A stretch of 64,000 nucleotides of DNA from Roseibium sp. (GTDB lineage Bacteria; Pseudomonadota; Alphaproteobacteria; Rhizobiales; Stappiaceae), in contig JAEPML010000001.1 of assembly GCA_017643925.1 (NCBI GenBank), positions 434,001-498,000 of the forward strand. The letters run 5' to 3'. The notes under the pieces are model-generated. The model had not been told where the DNA came from. It worked only from the letters and a program-made list of their open reading frames with translations, and did no database searches. The position numbers were made by a program, and so were the translations under genes. Below are positions 26,788-34,654 of the stretch, one piece after another; position 1 is the stretch's first letter; each line of letters begins with the position of its first letter.

Positions 26788-28035
26788 TCAGTTCCAGCCG
26801 CCTGCGTAGGTCTTGTAGAAAATGTGCAGCCCGACCTGACCACGCTTGGCCATGGACTTGGCCCAACGCGGGTTCACATAGGTGGCGTGATAGTGGGTCG
26901 AGGCGTCTACCATCTTCAAATAGCGTTTGCCATCAAGGACTTCCTTGGTAAGGCGCTGGGCGGTTTTCCAGGCGGCCTTGCTTGAAATCCGGTCCTTGAT
27001 GCCATCACAGGCAAACGAGAACTGGCAGCGGTTCCGTTTGTGGCGGTTCTGATAGACGACACCGCAGATACTGTTCGGATAGGCAGGGTTTTTCACGCGG
27101 TTGAGCACGACCTGCGCGACGGCGACCTGTCCTTCTTCGACTTCGCCACGGGCCTCAAAGTAGATGGCTTCGGCCAGGCAGCGTTGCTCTTTCTTCGTAC
27201 CGACAGACAGCGGCAATGGTTTTTGCGCCCACCAGTGCGGGTTGTCCGGGTCCTCGGCAGGTGGCAGATCCTGCTCGTATTTTGCCGCACCAAACAGTGC
27301 ATCAAACGGTTCCTTGGTTTCCTTGACGCTGTCCGGAGCATAGGCCGACACAAGGGAGAAACTCGCCGCGGCGGCGTTGCGAGCCATCATGACCTTCTGC
27401 AAGTCGAGTGGACCACCTTCCAGCAATCCATCTTCCCCGGCCTTGGCCAGAAGGGACGTTTGCTTCGAACTGAGCGGTTCCGGTTTCACGAAGGCAACGC
27501 GCGGGAGATCACCGGTTTCATTGTCCGTCGAGATGAGGCTGGGCATGGCAAAGAGATTGCCGGCTGCCATGTCGACCAGGTGCCGGTCCGGTGCCCGGGT
27601 GATGAGACGATCGCCCTTGGCCGACGTGTTGCTGGCGATTTTTTCAGGCACTTCGGTAGGGCGGGTTCCCTTGACGATATCGCCCAGGCCCGTGATCGGT
27701 TTGGGCACAAAGTCCTTGTCTGCGGAAGTCAGCATCAAAACGGGTGCGCTGACATGATCCGGCACCGGCGTCGTGGCCAGGGACAGTTTCGGAGCGATCT
27801 TCGTTGCGAAATTGGCAGGCTCGAGCGCCATCATCCAGCGCGGCGTCTGTTCGTTGCGCGCGTTGATCAGGGCGAAAATATCCTGTTCGCCGACAGCTGC
27901 GCCAAGTCCGAGATAAATCAGAGGGCTGGCGACAAGCACGTTTCTAATCCGGCGCATGCGCGCTCGGACGGGTCCATATTTTTGTGTCACTGTAGAAGGT
28001 AACCGCTTTCCGTTGCGGGTTCTAAGGCCAGACAT
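26788..28035 (-). CDS. SleB-type cell wall hydrolase with N-terminal membrane anchor
   Basis: A 415-residue protein. A membrane helix (about residues 33-52, N-V-L-V-A-S-P-L-I-Y-L-G-L-G) anchors it; a long low-conservation linker follows. The C-terminal about 130 residues are a Hydrolase_2/SleB domain: C-L-A-E-A-I-Y-F-E-A-R-G-E, V-A-Q-V-V-L-N-R-V, P-x-S-I-C-G-V-V-Y-Q and C-Q-F-S-F-A-C-D-G. The Glu in Y-F-E-A-R is the expected catalytic acid. In sporeformers SleB cuts cortex peptidoglycan; in alphaproteobacteria such proteins probably remodel the wall. ATG 28035 is preferred because GGAG lies upstream, over a longer frame starting at 28110. Confidence 0.85.
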   Translation of the reverse strand: MSGLRTRNGKRLPSTVTQKYGPVRARMRRIRNVLVASPLIYLGLGAAVGEQDIFALINARNEQTPRWMMALEPANFATKIAPKLSLATTPVPDHVSAPVLMLTSADKDFVPKPITGLGDIVKGTRPTEVPEKIASNTSAKGDRLITRAPDRHLVDMAAGNLFAMPSLISTDNETGDLPRVAFVKPEPLSSKQTSLLAKAGEDGLLEGGPLDLQKVMMARNAAAASFSLVSAYAPDSVKETKEPFDALFGAAKYEQDLPPAEDPDNPHWWAQKPLPLSVGTKKEQRCLAEAIYFEARGEVEEGQVAVAQVVLNRVKNPAYPNSICGVVYQNRHKRNRCQFSFACDGIKDRISSKAAWKTAQRLTKEVLDGKRYLKMVDASTHYHATYVNPRWAKSMAKRGQVGLHIFYKTYAGGWN

Positions 28036-28208
28036 ACGCAGCCAACTCCAACTCGATACACATCGTCCAAATACGCCGGACGGCAAATGCTGACGGTTTG
28101 TAAACGCCAACAGTAAGATCGAAGATGTCCGCTTAACCTTGAAAGAACGTTAATACGGAAAGAAATCGCAGGATTTCGATGAAGATTCCTACGGAAGATG
28201 GAAAACAT

Positions 28209-28233
28209 GGTTAATATTACGAAGTAATTAACC
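28209..28233. promoter_or_regulatory. Inverted repeat GGTTAAT-N11-ATTAACC
   Basis: Perfect 7-base arms (28209-28215, 28227-28233) between the end of the NadQ gene and the start of the SleB gene, in an AT-rich patch. It may be an operator for the wall hydrolase gene or a weak hairpin. It does not resemble the NadQ site. Confidence 0.3.
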
Positions 28234-28268
28234 CGTGAGGCGCCTCAGGGTTTCCGGGAAAATGTCTC

Positions 28269-29252
28269 TCAGCGCCCGCCGACTCGCAGTCCCGGAGCGG
28301 GACGCTCGCTCAGGAGCTGTTGACGGAATCGGAACAGGGCGGCGGGGCGGCCACCTGTTGCCGTGGAGGTTGCTCCCGTCGCCTCCACGAGATCGGCATT
28401 TTCCACCAAGCGGCGAAAATTCTGCTTGTGGAGATGGCGCCCGGAAATGGCTTCGACGGACGTTTGCAGTTCAGTCAGGGTAAACTGCTCCGGCATGAGT
28501 TCGAAGATGACCGGACGATATTTCAGTTTTCCGCGCAGGCGGGAGATTGCCGTTGCCAGCACGCGGCGATGGTCGAAACGCATTGGCGTACCCAGAAACG
28601 GCAGCTCGGCGCGCCGCTGCGCAGCAGCACGGCCGTCTCGCTTCGCTTCCCCGACAAGTCCGGCTTCATAAAGCAACTCGAACCGTTCAAGCGCGCGTTC
28701 CTCGTCCCAGTTGGCCGTTTCACCGCCAAATGCCAGGTGCATGCGCTCCTTGCGGCTAAGCGCTCTGGGAGGTTCGCCTGCAGCCGGGGGTTCTTCGGCC
28801 CAGGCATCAAGGGCGGGAAGAATTGCGCTGTCGAGAAGAGGGGGGCGGCCGTTGCGCCAATCTTCCCAGGGGAAATAGTCGTACCAGGAACGCCAGGCCG
28901 AGTTGTGTTTCGCCAGCGTCTCTTCGGAGTCCGGTGTCTGCCTGGTAAGCGCCAGATACCCTACCGAAACAACATGCGGCCCTTCATCGCCTGTCACCCT
29001 GTGGCGTCCCCGGTCTCCAAATGTGTAGAGCTGCTCGATGTAGCCAAGCCGTAATGCCGTCTGATCTTCCACCCAGGTTCTGAGACCGATCTCGAAGGTC
29101 CTGTGCCGGATCGGATCGAAGGGGCCGAAGGGCAGTCCGTCCTGAGTGGCGTCGTTCGGGTCGTTGACGTGAACGATCTGCGGCACTCCATCTGCGACCG
29201 ACACGATGACGGCATTCAGTCCGATCTCAATGCTGGCGTGCCGATGGGGCAT
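28269..29252 (-). CDS. nadQ: NadQ-like repressor of NAD synthesis (Nudix-like plus winged helix)
   Basis: A 327-residue cytoplasmic regulator. The N-terminal about 170 residues form a Nudix-like domain without an intact Nudix box, suited to sensing rather than cleaving a nucleotide. The C-terminal about 100 residues form the winged helix shared with NrtR-type regulators: Y-R-P-V-I-F-E-L-M-P-E-Q-F-T-L-T-E-L-Q and N-F-R-R-L-V-E. This matches the COG4111/NadQ family known as repressors of nadABC in alphaproteobacteria. A matching palindrome lies before nadA. ATG 29252 with GGAG upstream is chosen over a TTG ten codons earlier. No NadQ-like palindrome is visible upstream of its own gene. Confidence 0.78.
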   Translation of the reverse strand: MPHRHASIEIGLNAVIVSVADGVPQIVHVNDPNDATQDGLPFGPFDPIRHRTFEIGLRTWVEDQTALRLGYIEQLYTFGDRGRHRVTGDEGPHVVSVGYLALTRQTPDSEETLAKHNSAWRSWYDYFPWEDWRNGRPPLLDSAILPALDAWAEEPPAAGEPPRALSRKERMHLAFGGETANWDEERALERFELLYEAGLVGEAKRDGRAAAQRRAELPFLGTPMRFDHRRVLATAISRLRGKLKYRPVIFELMPEQFTLTELQTSVEAISGRHLHKQNFRRLVENADLVEATGATSTATGGRPAALFRFRQQLLSERPAPGLRVGGR

Positions 29253-29376
29253 CTCATCTCCAACTGGAACCCGGGGTGTCAAAGACGCGGCAATGGATGC
29301 TGTCCTGGACCTTGTTCAAAAAAAATATATTCGTGGCTGCTTAGCAACCGGTGTTTTTGTAAAACCTTGAGCCTGG

Positions 29377-29883
29377 TCAATCGATCGGCATGGCAAATGG
29401 CGTGCCTTCAAAGGCGTTTGCGCCGCGCCCAATCTTGCGTATGGCGTCGATCATGCGCCCCTCGCGCCCGAGTTTCTTGTCGGCCATGGCAACAAGCCGG
29501 GCATTCGGGGTTGCGGAGGGCGAGCGTTCTCTGAGGGTCTGCGCAAGCTGATACTCGTCCGCATCCGGGTTGAGCGCGCAGGCAGCCACATAGGCGCCCG
29601 CAGTTGACCTGCTGATGCCAGCCCAACAGTGAATGACAAGAGGTTCCTGCCGGTCCCAGGTCTCGATGAAGGCAAGTAACCTGTCGACATGTTCCTCGCT
29701 TGCCGGCACGAGGCCTGCCACCGGATCAACAATGTCATTGAACGCAAGGAACAGGTGGCGGTCCGGCAATACGCCCGAGGGCGTTTCGACTTCCATCTCG
29801 GCATTGATGAGCGTGACGACGGATTTGGCACCGGTTGACGCGACAGTTTGGGGGAGTTTCGACAGGGAACAGACGTGCAGCAT
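29377..29883 (-). CDS. Tyrosine/dual-specificity phosphatase-like protein
   Basis: A 168-residue cytoplasmic protein with the C-x5-R phosphatase loop as H-C-W-A-G-I-S-R-S-T (about residues 85-94), and upstream acidic loop F-N-D-I-V-D-P that could provide the general acid. Prokaryotic relatives are annotated as protein tyrosine phosphatases; the substrate is unknown. It lies in a run of minus-strand genes with the HD hydrolase 54 bases upstream, so the two may be co-transcribed. Confidence 0.8.
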   Translation of the reverse strand: MLHVCSLSKLPQTVASTGAKSVVTLINAEMEVETPSGVLPDRHLFLAFNDIVDPVAGLVPASEEHVDRLLAFIETWDRQEPLVIHCWAGISRSTAGAYVAACALNPDADEYQLAQTLRERSPSATPNARLVAMADKKLGREGRMIDAIRKIGRGANAFEGTPFAMPID

Positions 29884-29937
29884 TTCCAGCCCGGACTTTG
29901 TTTGTTTCTACCAACCTAGGGCGCATTGCGTGCCAGG

Positions 29938-30600
29938 TCACCTGGCTGCGCGGGTTCTTTTGGGTTTTGCCTCGGCTTTACGCAGGGATTCGATTTCCTC
30001 GAAGCGTTCGAGAAACTTGTCCTGGGCCCGGGCGACAGGCATTGGCTTCAGTCCCATATGCAGCTCGCCGTTTTCATCGAGCGGAAATCCCCTTGGCCTG
30101 CCAAAGATGCGTGCCGCTTCTTCGGCCTCGAAGCCTGCCAGCTCAACAGCTTCGAAATAGGCGCAGATTATATCGGCCCGCTTGGCCAGCTTCTTGACGG
30201 TCTGAGGAACTTCCGCCGGCAATCCGAAACGCAGGTGAATGGCGCCCTGCAAACGGGCTTCGACGCCCTTGTAGGCTTCGCCGATCACCGCCTTGAAAGG
30301 CGAGATCATGTCACCGATCACATATTCAGGCGCGTCGTGAAGAAGCACGGCCAGCCGCCAATGTGGCGGCAGGTCCGGTTTCAGCATCAGTGCGATGTCT
30401 TCGACGATCAGCGAGTGCTCTGCGACGGAAAAGGCATGGTCGCCGTAAGTCTGGCCGTTCCAGCGCGCAACCCGGGCCAGACCGTGTGCGATGTCGGAAA
30501 TCTCGACATCGAGCGGGGAGGGATCCAGAAGGTTCAGGCGTCTTCCGGATAACATGCGCTGCCAGGCGCGTGGCGGTTGATCGGATCGGGATGATGGCAT
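29938..30600 (-). CDS. HD-domain hydrolase, YfbR-like
   Basis: A 220-residue protein with the HD metal site in order: H in G-D-H-A-F-S-V-A-E-H, then L-L-H-D-A-P-E-Y and a later Asp in K-R-A-D-I-I. YfbR-type enzymes are 5'-deoxynucleotidases that act on deoxynucleoside monophosphates; this one is longer than E. coli YfbR, and Rhizobiales homologues are only called HD hydrolases, so the substrate remains inferred. The C-terminus has a Lys/Glu-rich helix. It starts 22 bases after the stop of ygfZ on the same strand, suggesting an operon. Confidence 0.8.
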   Translation of the reverse strand: MPSSRSDQPPRAWQRMLSGRRLNLLDPSPLDVEISDIAHGLARVARWNGQTYGDHAFSVAEHSLIVEDIALMLKPDLPPHWRLAVLLHDAPEYVIGDMISPFKAVIGEAYKGVEARLQGAIHLRFGLPAEVPQTVKKLAKRADIICAYFEAVELAGFEAEEAARIFGRPRGFPLDENGELHMGLKPMPVARAQDKFLERFEEIESLRKAEAKPKRTRAAR

Positions 30601-30622
30601 TGGTCACGAACGTCTTGAAGTG

Positions 30623-31513
30623 TCAATCGGTGGCGTTCGTGTCAGGCCAGGAAAACCCTGCCCATGCGGGCAAGCTGACCTGGACTTTCGTGTCACCGCA
30701 CAAAATCGGAGTGTCGTTGTCGTGGGCTTGCCGAACCTTGTCAAGACGCAGCAGAGCAAGACCAACATGTCTGTCTTCGATCTGTGTCGAGGAACCGATC
30801 GTACCAATCGACTTGCCGCCGGCTGTGATGGAGGCGCCCTTTTCAGCCAAGGCGCTGTCGCCCTGAACGGGTAAAAAGCGCTTGCGCGCGGTGCCTCGGT
30901 GATGCACGCGGGACACGACTTCCTGGCCGACATAACAGCCCTTGGAAAAGGAGACCCCGTTCAGCTGGTCCAGATCGGCATCATGGGGAAAGATGTCGGA
31001 ATAATCGTAATCCTTGAGGCCTTCCGGCACTGCAAGTTCGATCCGATGAGCTTCATAAGCAGCCAGGTCCTCTTCGCCGTCCCCCAGGGCTTGTTTCAAC
31101 TCTTCGACCGGTCCGGTGATGCGGTGTCCCAGGTCGGCCAGTCTCGGATCGGCAACAGATGTGATGGCAGCAGGAATTTCCGCAGGTTTCCCCCAGACGG
31201 CAAAGACACCGATGTTCTCTGGAAGAATTTCGAGTTCGACTTTTGCACGCAATCGATAGAACCCGAGCCGTTTGAGGAGGTCTCCTGCCGTCGCCGCTGG
31301 CGCATCCACCAGATACCCCTGGTCGTTGGCGTAGATCAGGAAGTCGAAAAGAATCTTGCCCTGAGGGGTCAATAACGCGCTTGCGCCGGCGCCGGACTTG
31401 TCGACATCGTCAATGTCCACCGTGACGAGGTTCTGCAGAAAATGCGATGCATCCTCGCCTGCGACCCTGATCAGGGCCCGGTCGGTGAGATGAGCAAAGG
31501 AAGAAGACGGCAC
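30623..31513 (-). CDS. ygfZ: Folate-binding protein YgfZ (GcvT-like)
   Basis: A 296-residue tetrahydrofolate-dependent protein needed for maintenance or assembly of certain Fe-S enzymes. The diagnostic motif K-G-C-Y-V-G-Q-E (about residues 193-200) contains the Cys essential in YgfZ. The N-terminus, L-T-D-R-A-L-I-R-V-A-G-E-D-A and F-L-Q-N-L-V-T, fits the GcvT fold. The start is GTG 31513 with GGAG upstream. It is divergent from the dihydroorotase-like gene. Confidence 0.9.
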   Translation of the reverse strand: MPSSSFAHLTDRALIRVAGEDASHFLQNLVTVDIDDVDKSGAGASALLTPQGKILFDFLIYANDQGYLVDAPAATAGDLLKRLGFYRLRAKVELEILPENIGVFAVWGKPAEIPAAITSVADPRLADLGHRITGPVEELKQALGDGEEDLAAYEAHRIELAVPEGLKDYDYSDIFPHDADLDQLNGVSFSKGCYVGQEVVSRVHHRGTARKRFLPVQGDSALAEKGASITAGGKSIGTIGSSTQIEDRHVGLALLRLDKVRQAHDNDTPILCGDTKVQVSLPAWAGFSWPDTNATD

Positions 31514-31695
31514 GGAGTGCTCCTGGAAATCGATGGGTCACGGTTTGCGGTACGAACCATAGGCCAAATAGGCGCTTTGGGGCATCCGGGCAAGATGCGG
31601 AAATCGACACCAGGTCACTGGTGCTTTTGGTGCCCGGCGCGTATAAGCCCGGTAAATCCAGTCCTGTCATCTCAATTTCTTCGCGGAGGAGCCTC

Positions 31696-33027
31696 ATGAG
31701 CGCAACGTATGACCTGATCCTGAAGGGCGGAACGGTGGTCAATCAGGACGGCGAGGGATTGCGAGATGTTGGCGTCACGAATGGCCGCATTGCCGGCATC
31801 GGCTCGTTTGATGCCTCTCAGGCAGGCGAGGTCATCGACGCGACCGGGCTTCACATCCTGCCCGGTGTCATGGACACACAGGTACATTTCCGCGAACCGG
31901 GGCTCGATCACAAGGAAGACCTGGAATCGGGCTCCCACGCAGCCGTGATGGGCGGGGTCACGTCGGTGTTCGAAATGCCGAACACCAATCCGCTGACTGT
32001 TACCGAAGCGGCGCTGGCAGACAAGGTGCAGCGTGGCCACCATCGCATGCACTGCGACTTCGCTTTCTGGGTTGGCGGCACGCGTGAAAACGTGAAGGAC
32101 ATCCCGGAACTGGAACGTCTGCCGGCGGCAGCTGGCATCAAGGTGTTCATGGGATCCTCCACCGGCGATCTGCTGGTTGAGGATGACCAGGGTGTTCGGG
32201 ACATTCTGTCGGCGACCCGCCGCCGGGCTGCGTTTCACTCCGAAGACGAGTTCCGGCTGCGCGAACGCCAGGGAGAGCGTGTTGAAGGCGATCCGAGTTC
32301 CCACCCGATCTGGCGGGACGAGATCGCTGCGCTTCAATGCACGCAGCGGCTGGTCGGTATCGCACGGGAGACGGGGGCCAAGATCCATATCCTGCACCTG
32401 TCCACGGCCGAAGAAGTCGACTACCTGATCGACCACAAGGATGTCGCGTCCATTGAGGTGACCCCGCATCACCTGACCCTGACGGACGAGGCCTATCATC
32501 GTCTCGGCACGCTTGTGCAAATGAACCCTCCGGTTCGGGAACCGCGTCACTCCGAAAAGCTCTGGTGGGGCCTGCAGCAGGGGATCCTCGATATCTTCGG
32601 GTCGGACCACGCACCGCATCTTCTGGAAGAGAAGCAGAAACCCTATCCGGCGTCGCCGTCCGGAATGACCGGCGTTCAGACCCTGGTTCCGATCATGCTG
32701 GACCACGTTAATGCAGGCCGGTTGAGCCTGGCGCGGTTCGTCGACATGACAAGCGCCGGCCCGCTCCGCCTGTTCCAGACTGCCAGGAAGGGACGTATCG
32801 CGGTGGGCTATGATGCCGACTTCACCGTCGTCGACATGAAGCGCAAGGAGACCATCCGCAACGAGTGGATCGCATCCAAGTGCGGCTGGACGCCTTATGA
32901 CGGCAAGGAAGTCACAGGCTGGCCGATCGGGACAATCGTGCGCGGTCAACGTGTCATGTGGGACGGCGAACTGACGACCCCGTCACAAGGTGAAGCCGTC
33001 GTCTTTCAGGACGGCCTGACGCGCTGA
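31696..33027 (+). CDS. Dihydroorotase or related cyclic amidohydrolase
   Basis: A 443-residue metal-dependent hydrolase of the amidohydrolase superfamily. The fold signature includes M-D-T-Q-V-H-F-R-E-P-G (metal-binding H-x-R), later H-I-L-H-L-S-T, E-V-T-P-H-H-L and G-S-D-H-A-P-H. The Gln in place of the usual second metal-binding His (Q-V-H rather than H-x-H) is notable and also seen in some non-canonical dihydroorotases. Class I dihydroorotase, which ring-closes carbamoyl aspartate in pyrimidine synthesis, is the most likely role; allantoinase or hydantoinase is possible. No other pyr genes are adjacent. CGGAGG before ATG 31696 fixes the start over a longer frame. Confidence 0.8.
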   Translation: MSATYDLILKGGTVVNQDGEGLRDVGVTNGRIAGIGSFDASQAGEVIDATGLHILPGVMDTQVHFREPGLDHKEDLESGSHAAVMGGVTSVFEMPNTNPLTVTEAALADKVQRGHHRMHCDFAFWVGGTRENVKDIPELERLPAAAGIKVFMGSSTGDLLVEDDQGVRDILSATRRRAAFHSEDEFRLRERQGERVEGDPSSHPIWRDEIAALQCTQRLVGIARETGAKIHILHLSTAEEVDYLIDHKDVASIEVTPHHLTLTDEAYHRLGTLVQMNPPVREPRHSEKLWWGLQQGILDIFGSDHAPHLLEEKQKPYPASPSGMTGVQTLVPIMLDHVNAGRLSLARFVDMTSAGPLRLFQTARKGRIAVGYDADFTVVDMKRKETIRNEWIASKCGWTPYDGKEVTGWPIGTIVRGQRVMWDGELTTPSQGEAVVFQDGLTR

Positions 33028-33050
33028 TCCGCGACATCGGGTGCAATTCC

Positions 33051-33072
33051 GGCGACCGGAGCGACGGTCGCC
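33051..33072 (+). terminator. Hairpin after the dihydroorotase-like gene
   Basis: Perfect 8-bp stem GGCGACCG/CGGTCGCC with loop GAGCGA, 24 bases after the stop codon. No proper U tract follows, so termination may be weak or the hairpin may only protect the 3' end. Confidence 0.4.
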
Positions 33073-33292
33073 ATCATCTCCTGTTTTACTCCGCCTTCAC
33101 GGAAGGTCGTCTTTGTCTGACGATTCCGAACAATTTGTGATGTGAATAACAGTCTGAAGCCCGCTAGTGTGTGAGCTTGGGGGAAAGGATGAAGGAAACC
33201 AATGGGTAACCGTGTTTCCTAACCCGATCTACACGGGTCCTTGTTAGTGTTTTTAACGAGCTTATTGGGTTTTTGCGTTGGGGAGCTCAGGG

Positions 33293-34513
33293 ATGTTGTC
33301 GTTTAAGAAAGAATATCGCAAATCATTTGCCTGCGTTCTGGCCGGCGCCACTGCACTGTCCATGGCTGCCGTTACGGGAGCTTCGGCGCGCGATTCCGCG
33401 CCACAGGCGGAAGAAGAGGCGGAGAACAAGGCGCCTCTTCATATGCTGGTTTCGCTGAATGAACAGAAAATCAGTGTCTACCAAGGCCTGGATCTGATCG
33501 AGACCTCGCCGATTTCTTCCGGCAAACGCGGTCACAGCACGCCAACTGGTGTCTTTTCGATCCTGGAAAAGCGCCGGAAGCACTTCTCCAACCTGTATGA
33601 CAATGCACCGATGCCGTTCATGCAGCGCCTGACCTGGTCCGGTGTTGCCCTTCATGTGGGCAAGCTTCCGGGGTATCCGGCTTCCCACGGCTGCATTCGC
33701 ATGCCGCGTCCGTTTGCAAAGTCGCTCTACAGCATGACCAGCCGCGGCATGCATGTGGTTGTGACCCGCGACCCGGCGACACCGGAGTCGGTTGACCACG
33801 CTGTCCTGCCGCAGCCCTTTGTCCCGAAGACGGAAGTCGCCAGCTTGTCGGGCGAGACCATCGAGGCTGATCCGGCTCTGCGCGGAGCGATCCAGCCGGC
33901 TTCCATCGACAGCAATGTCACCTTGGTTCAGCCGGAGAACCCGCATTTTGATCGTCCGCTCCGGATGATCATCACACCTCAAAAACAGCCGAGCCGCGTG
34001 AAGGTCCTGCAGCGCCTCCTGAACCAGATGGGCTACAACGCCGGGCCGGTCGACGGCATCATGGGCCGCAAGACCCGTGCCGCGATCAGTCTTTACCAGG
34101 AAGGTGCGGAGCTGCCTGTTACAGGCAATGTCACCGATGCTCTGGTCGCCCGCATCCACAAGGAAGCCGGGTACGAAAAGCCGCACAACGCCGTCCTGCG
34201 CGTGCGTCGGAAGTTCCGTGACATCTACCAGGCACCGGTTTCCATCCGCAACATCGACCAGGAAATCGGCACGCATGTGTTCACGGCACTTCAGTTCGAG
34301 CAGGGCGACAGCTCCGTTGAATGGATGGCTGTCACGGCCGAAGGAGAGCGCGGCGGCGCGTCCCCCGACATTCTGGACCGCATCGAACTTCCGGAAAAAG
34401 TGTCTGCCGAATTGTCGAAGATGCTGACACCGGGAACGTCCCTGACCATCACCGACCGCAGTTTCAAGCGGAACACCGGTTTGGGTACCGACTTTGTCGT
34501 GATCACACGCTGA
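33293..34513 (+). CDS. Exported L,D-transpeptidase with peptidoglycan-binding domain
   Basis: A 406-residue periplasmic protein. A signal peptide covers about residues 1-33. The YkuD catalytic domain spans about 50-155, with the active-site motif S-H-G-C-I-R-M-P (Cys near 140) and H-V-G-K-L-P-G-Y before it. A PG_binding_1 domain follows at about 230-300 (L-Q-R-L-L-N-Q-M-G-Y to K-T-R-A-A-I-S-L-Y-Q). A C-terminal about 90 residues are of unknown fold. It probably makes 3-3 peptidoglycan cross-links or anchors envelope proteins. ATG 33293 has GGGGAG upstream. It ends at a textbook terminator. Confidence 0.92.
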   Translation: MLSFKKEYRKSFACVLAGATALSMAAVTGASARDSAPQAEEEAENKAPLHMLVSLNEQKISVYQGLDLIETSPISSGKRGHSTPTGVFSILEKRRKHFSNLYDNAPMPFMQRLTWSGVALHVGKLPGYPASHGCIRMPRPFAKSLYSMTSRGMHVVVTRDPATPESVDHAVLPQPFVPKTEVASLSGETIEADPALRGAIQPASIDSNVTLVQPENPHFDRPLRMIITPQKQPSRVKVLQRLLNQMGYNAGPVDGIMGRKTRAAISLYQEGAELPVTGNVTDALVARIHKEAGYEKPHNAVLRVRRKFRDIYQAPVSIRNIDQEIGTHVFTALQFEQGDSSVEWMAVTAEGERGGASPDILDRIELPEKVSAELSKMLTPGTSLTITDRSFKRNTGLGTDFVVITR

Positions 34514-34530
34514 CACCAAGACGTTTTGCG

Positions 34531-34559
34531 AAAGCCCCGCTTCGGCGGGGCTTTTTTTG
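34531..34559 (+). terminator. Intrinsic terminator with UUCG loop after the L,D-transpeptidase gene
   Basis: Perfect 10-bp stem AAAGCCCCGC/GCGGGGCTTT around TTCG, then T7. Confidence 0.95.
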
Positions 34560-34586
34560 TCCGGATAAGCTCAGAAACCTTCCACC

Positions 34587-34615
34587 ACGTCACCAAACTG
34601 TCGTCTCCCTGACGT
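34587..34615 (+). promoter_or_regulatory. Pho box upstream of btaA
   Basis: Direct repeats CTGTCGT (34598-34604) and CTGACGT (34609-34615) separated by 4 bases, an 11-base period, with a weaker third unit at 34587-34593 (4 of 7 matches). This fits the PhoB consensus CTGTCAT-N4-CTGTCAT. Phosphate-limited, PhoB-dependent expression of btaAB is established in rhizobia. Confidence 0.75.
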
Positions 34616-34654
34616 ATCGCAAGCGAAACTTCGCTGAACACCCGGGAGACCCTG

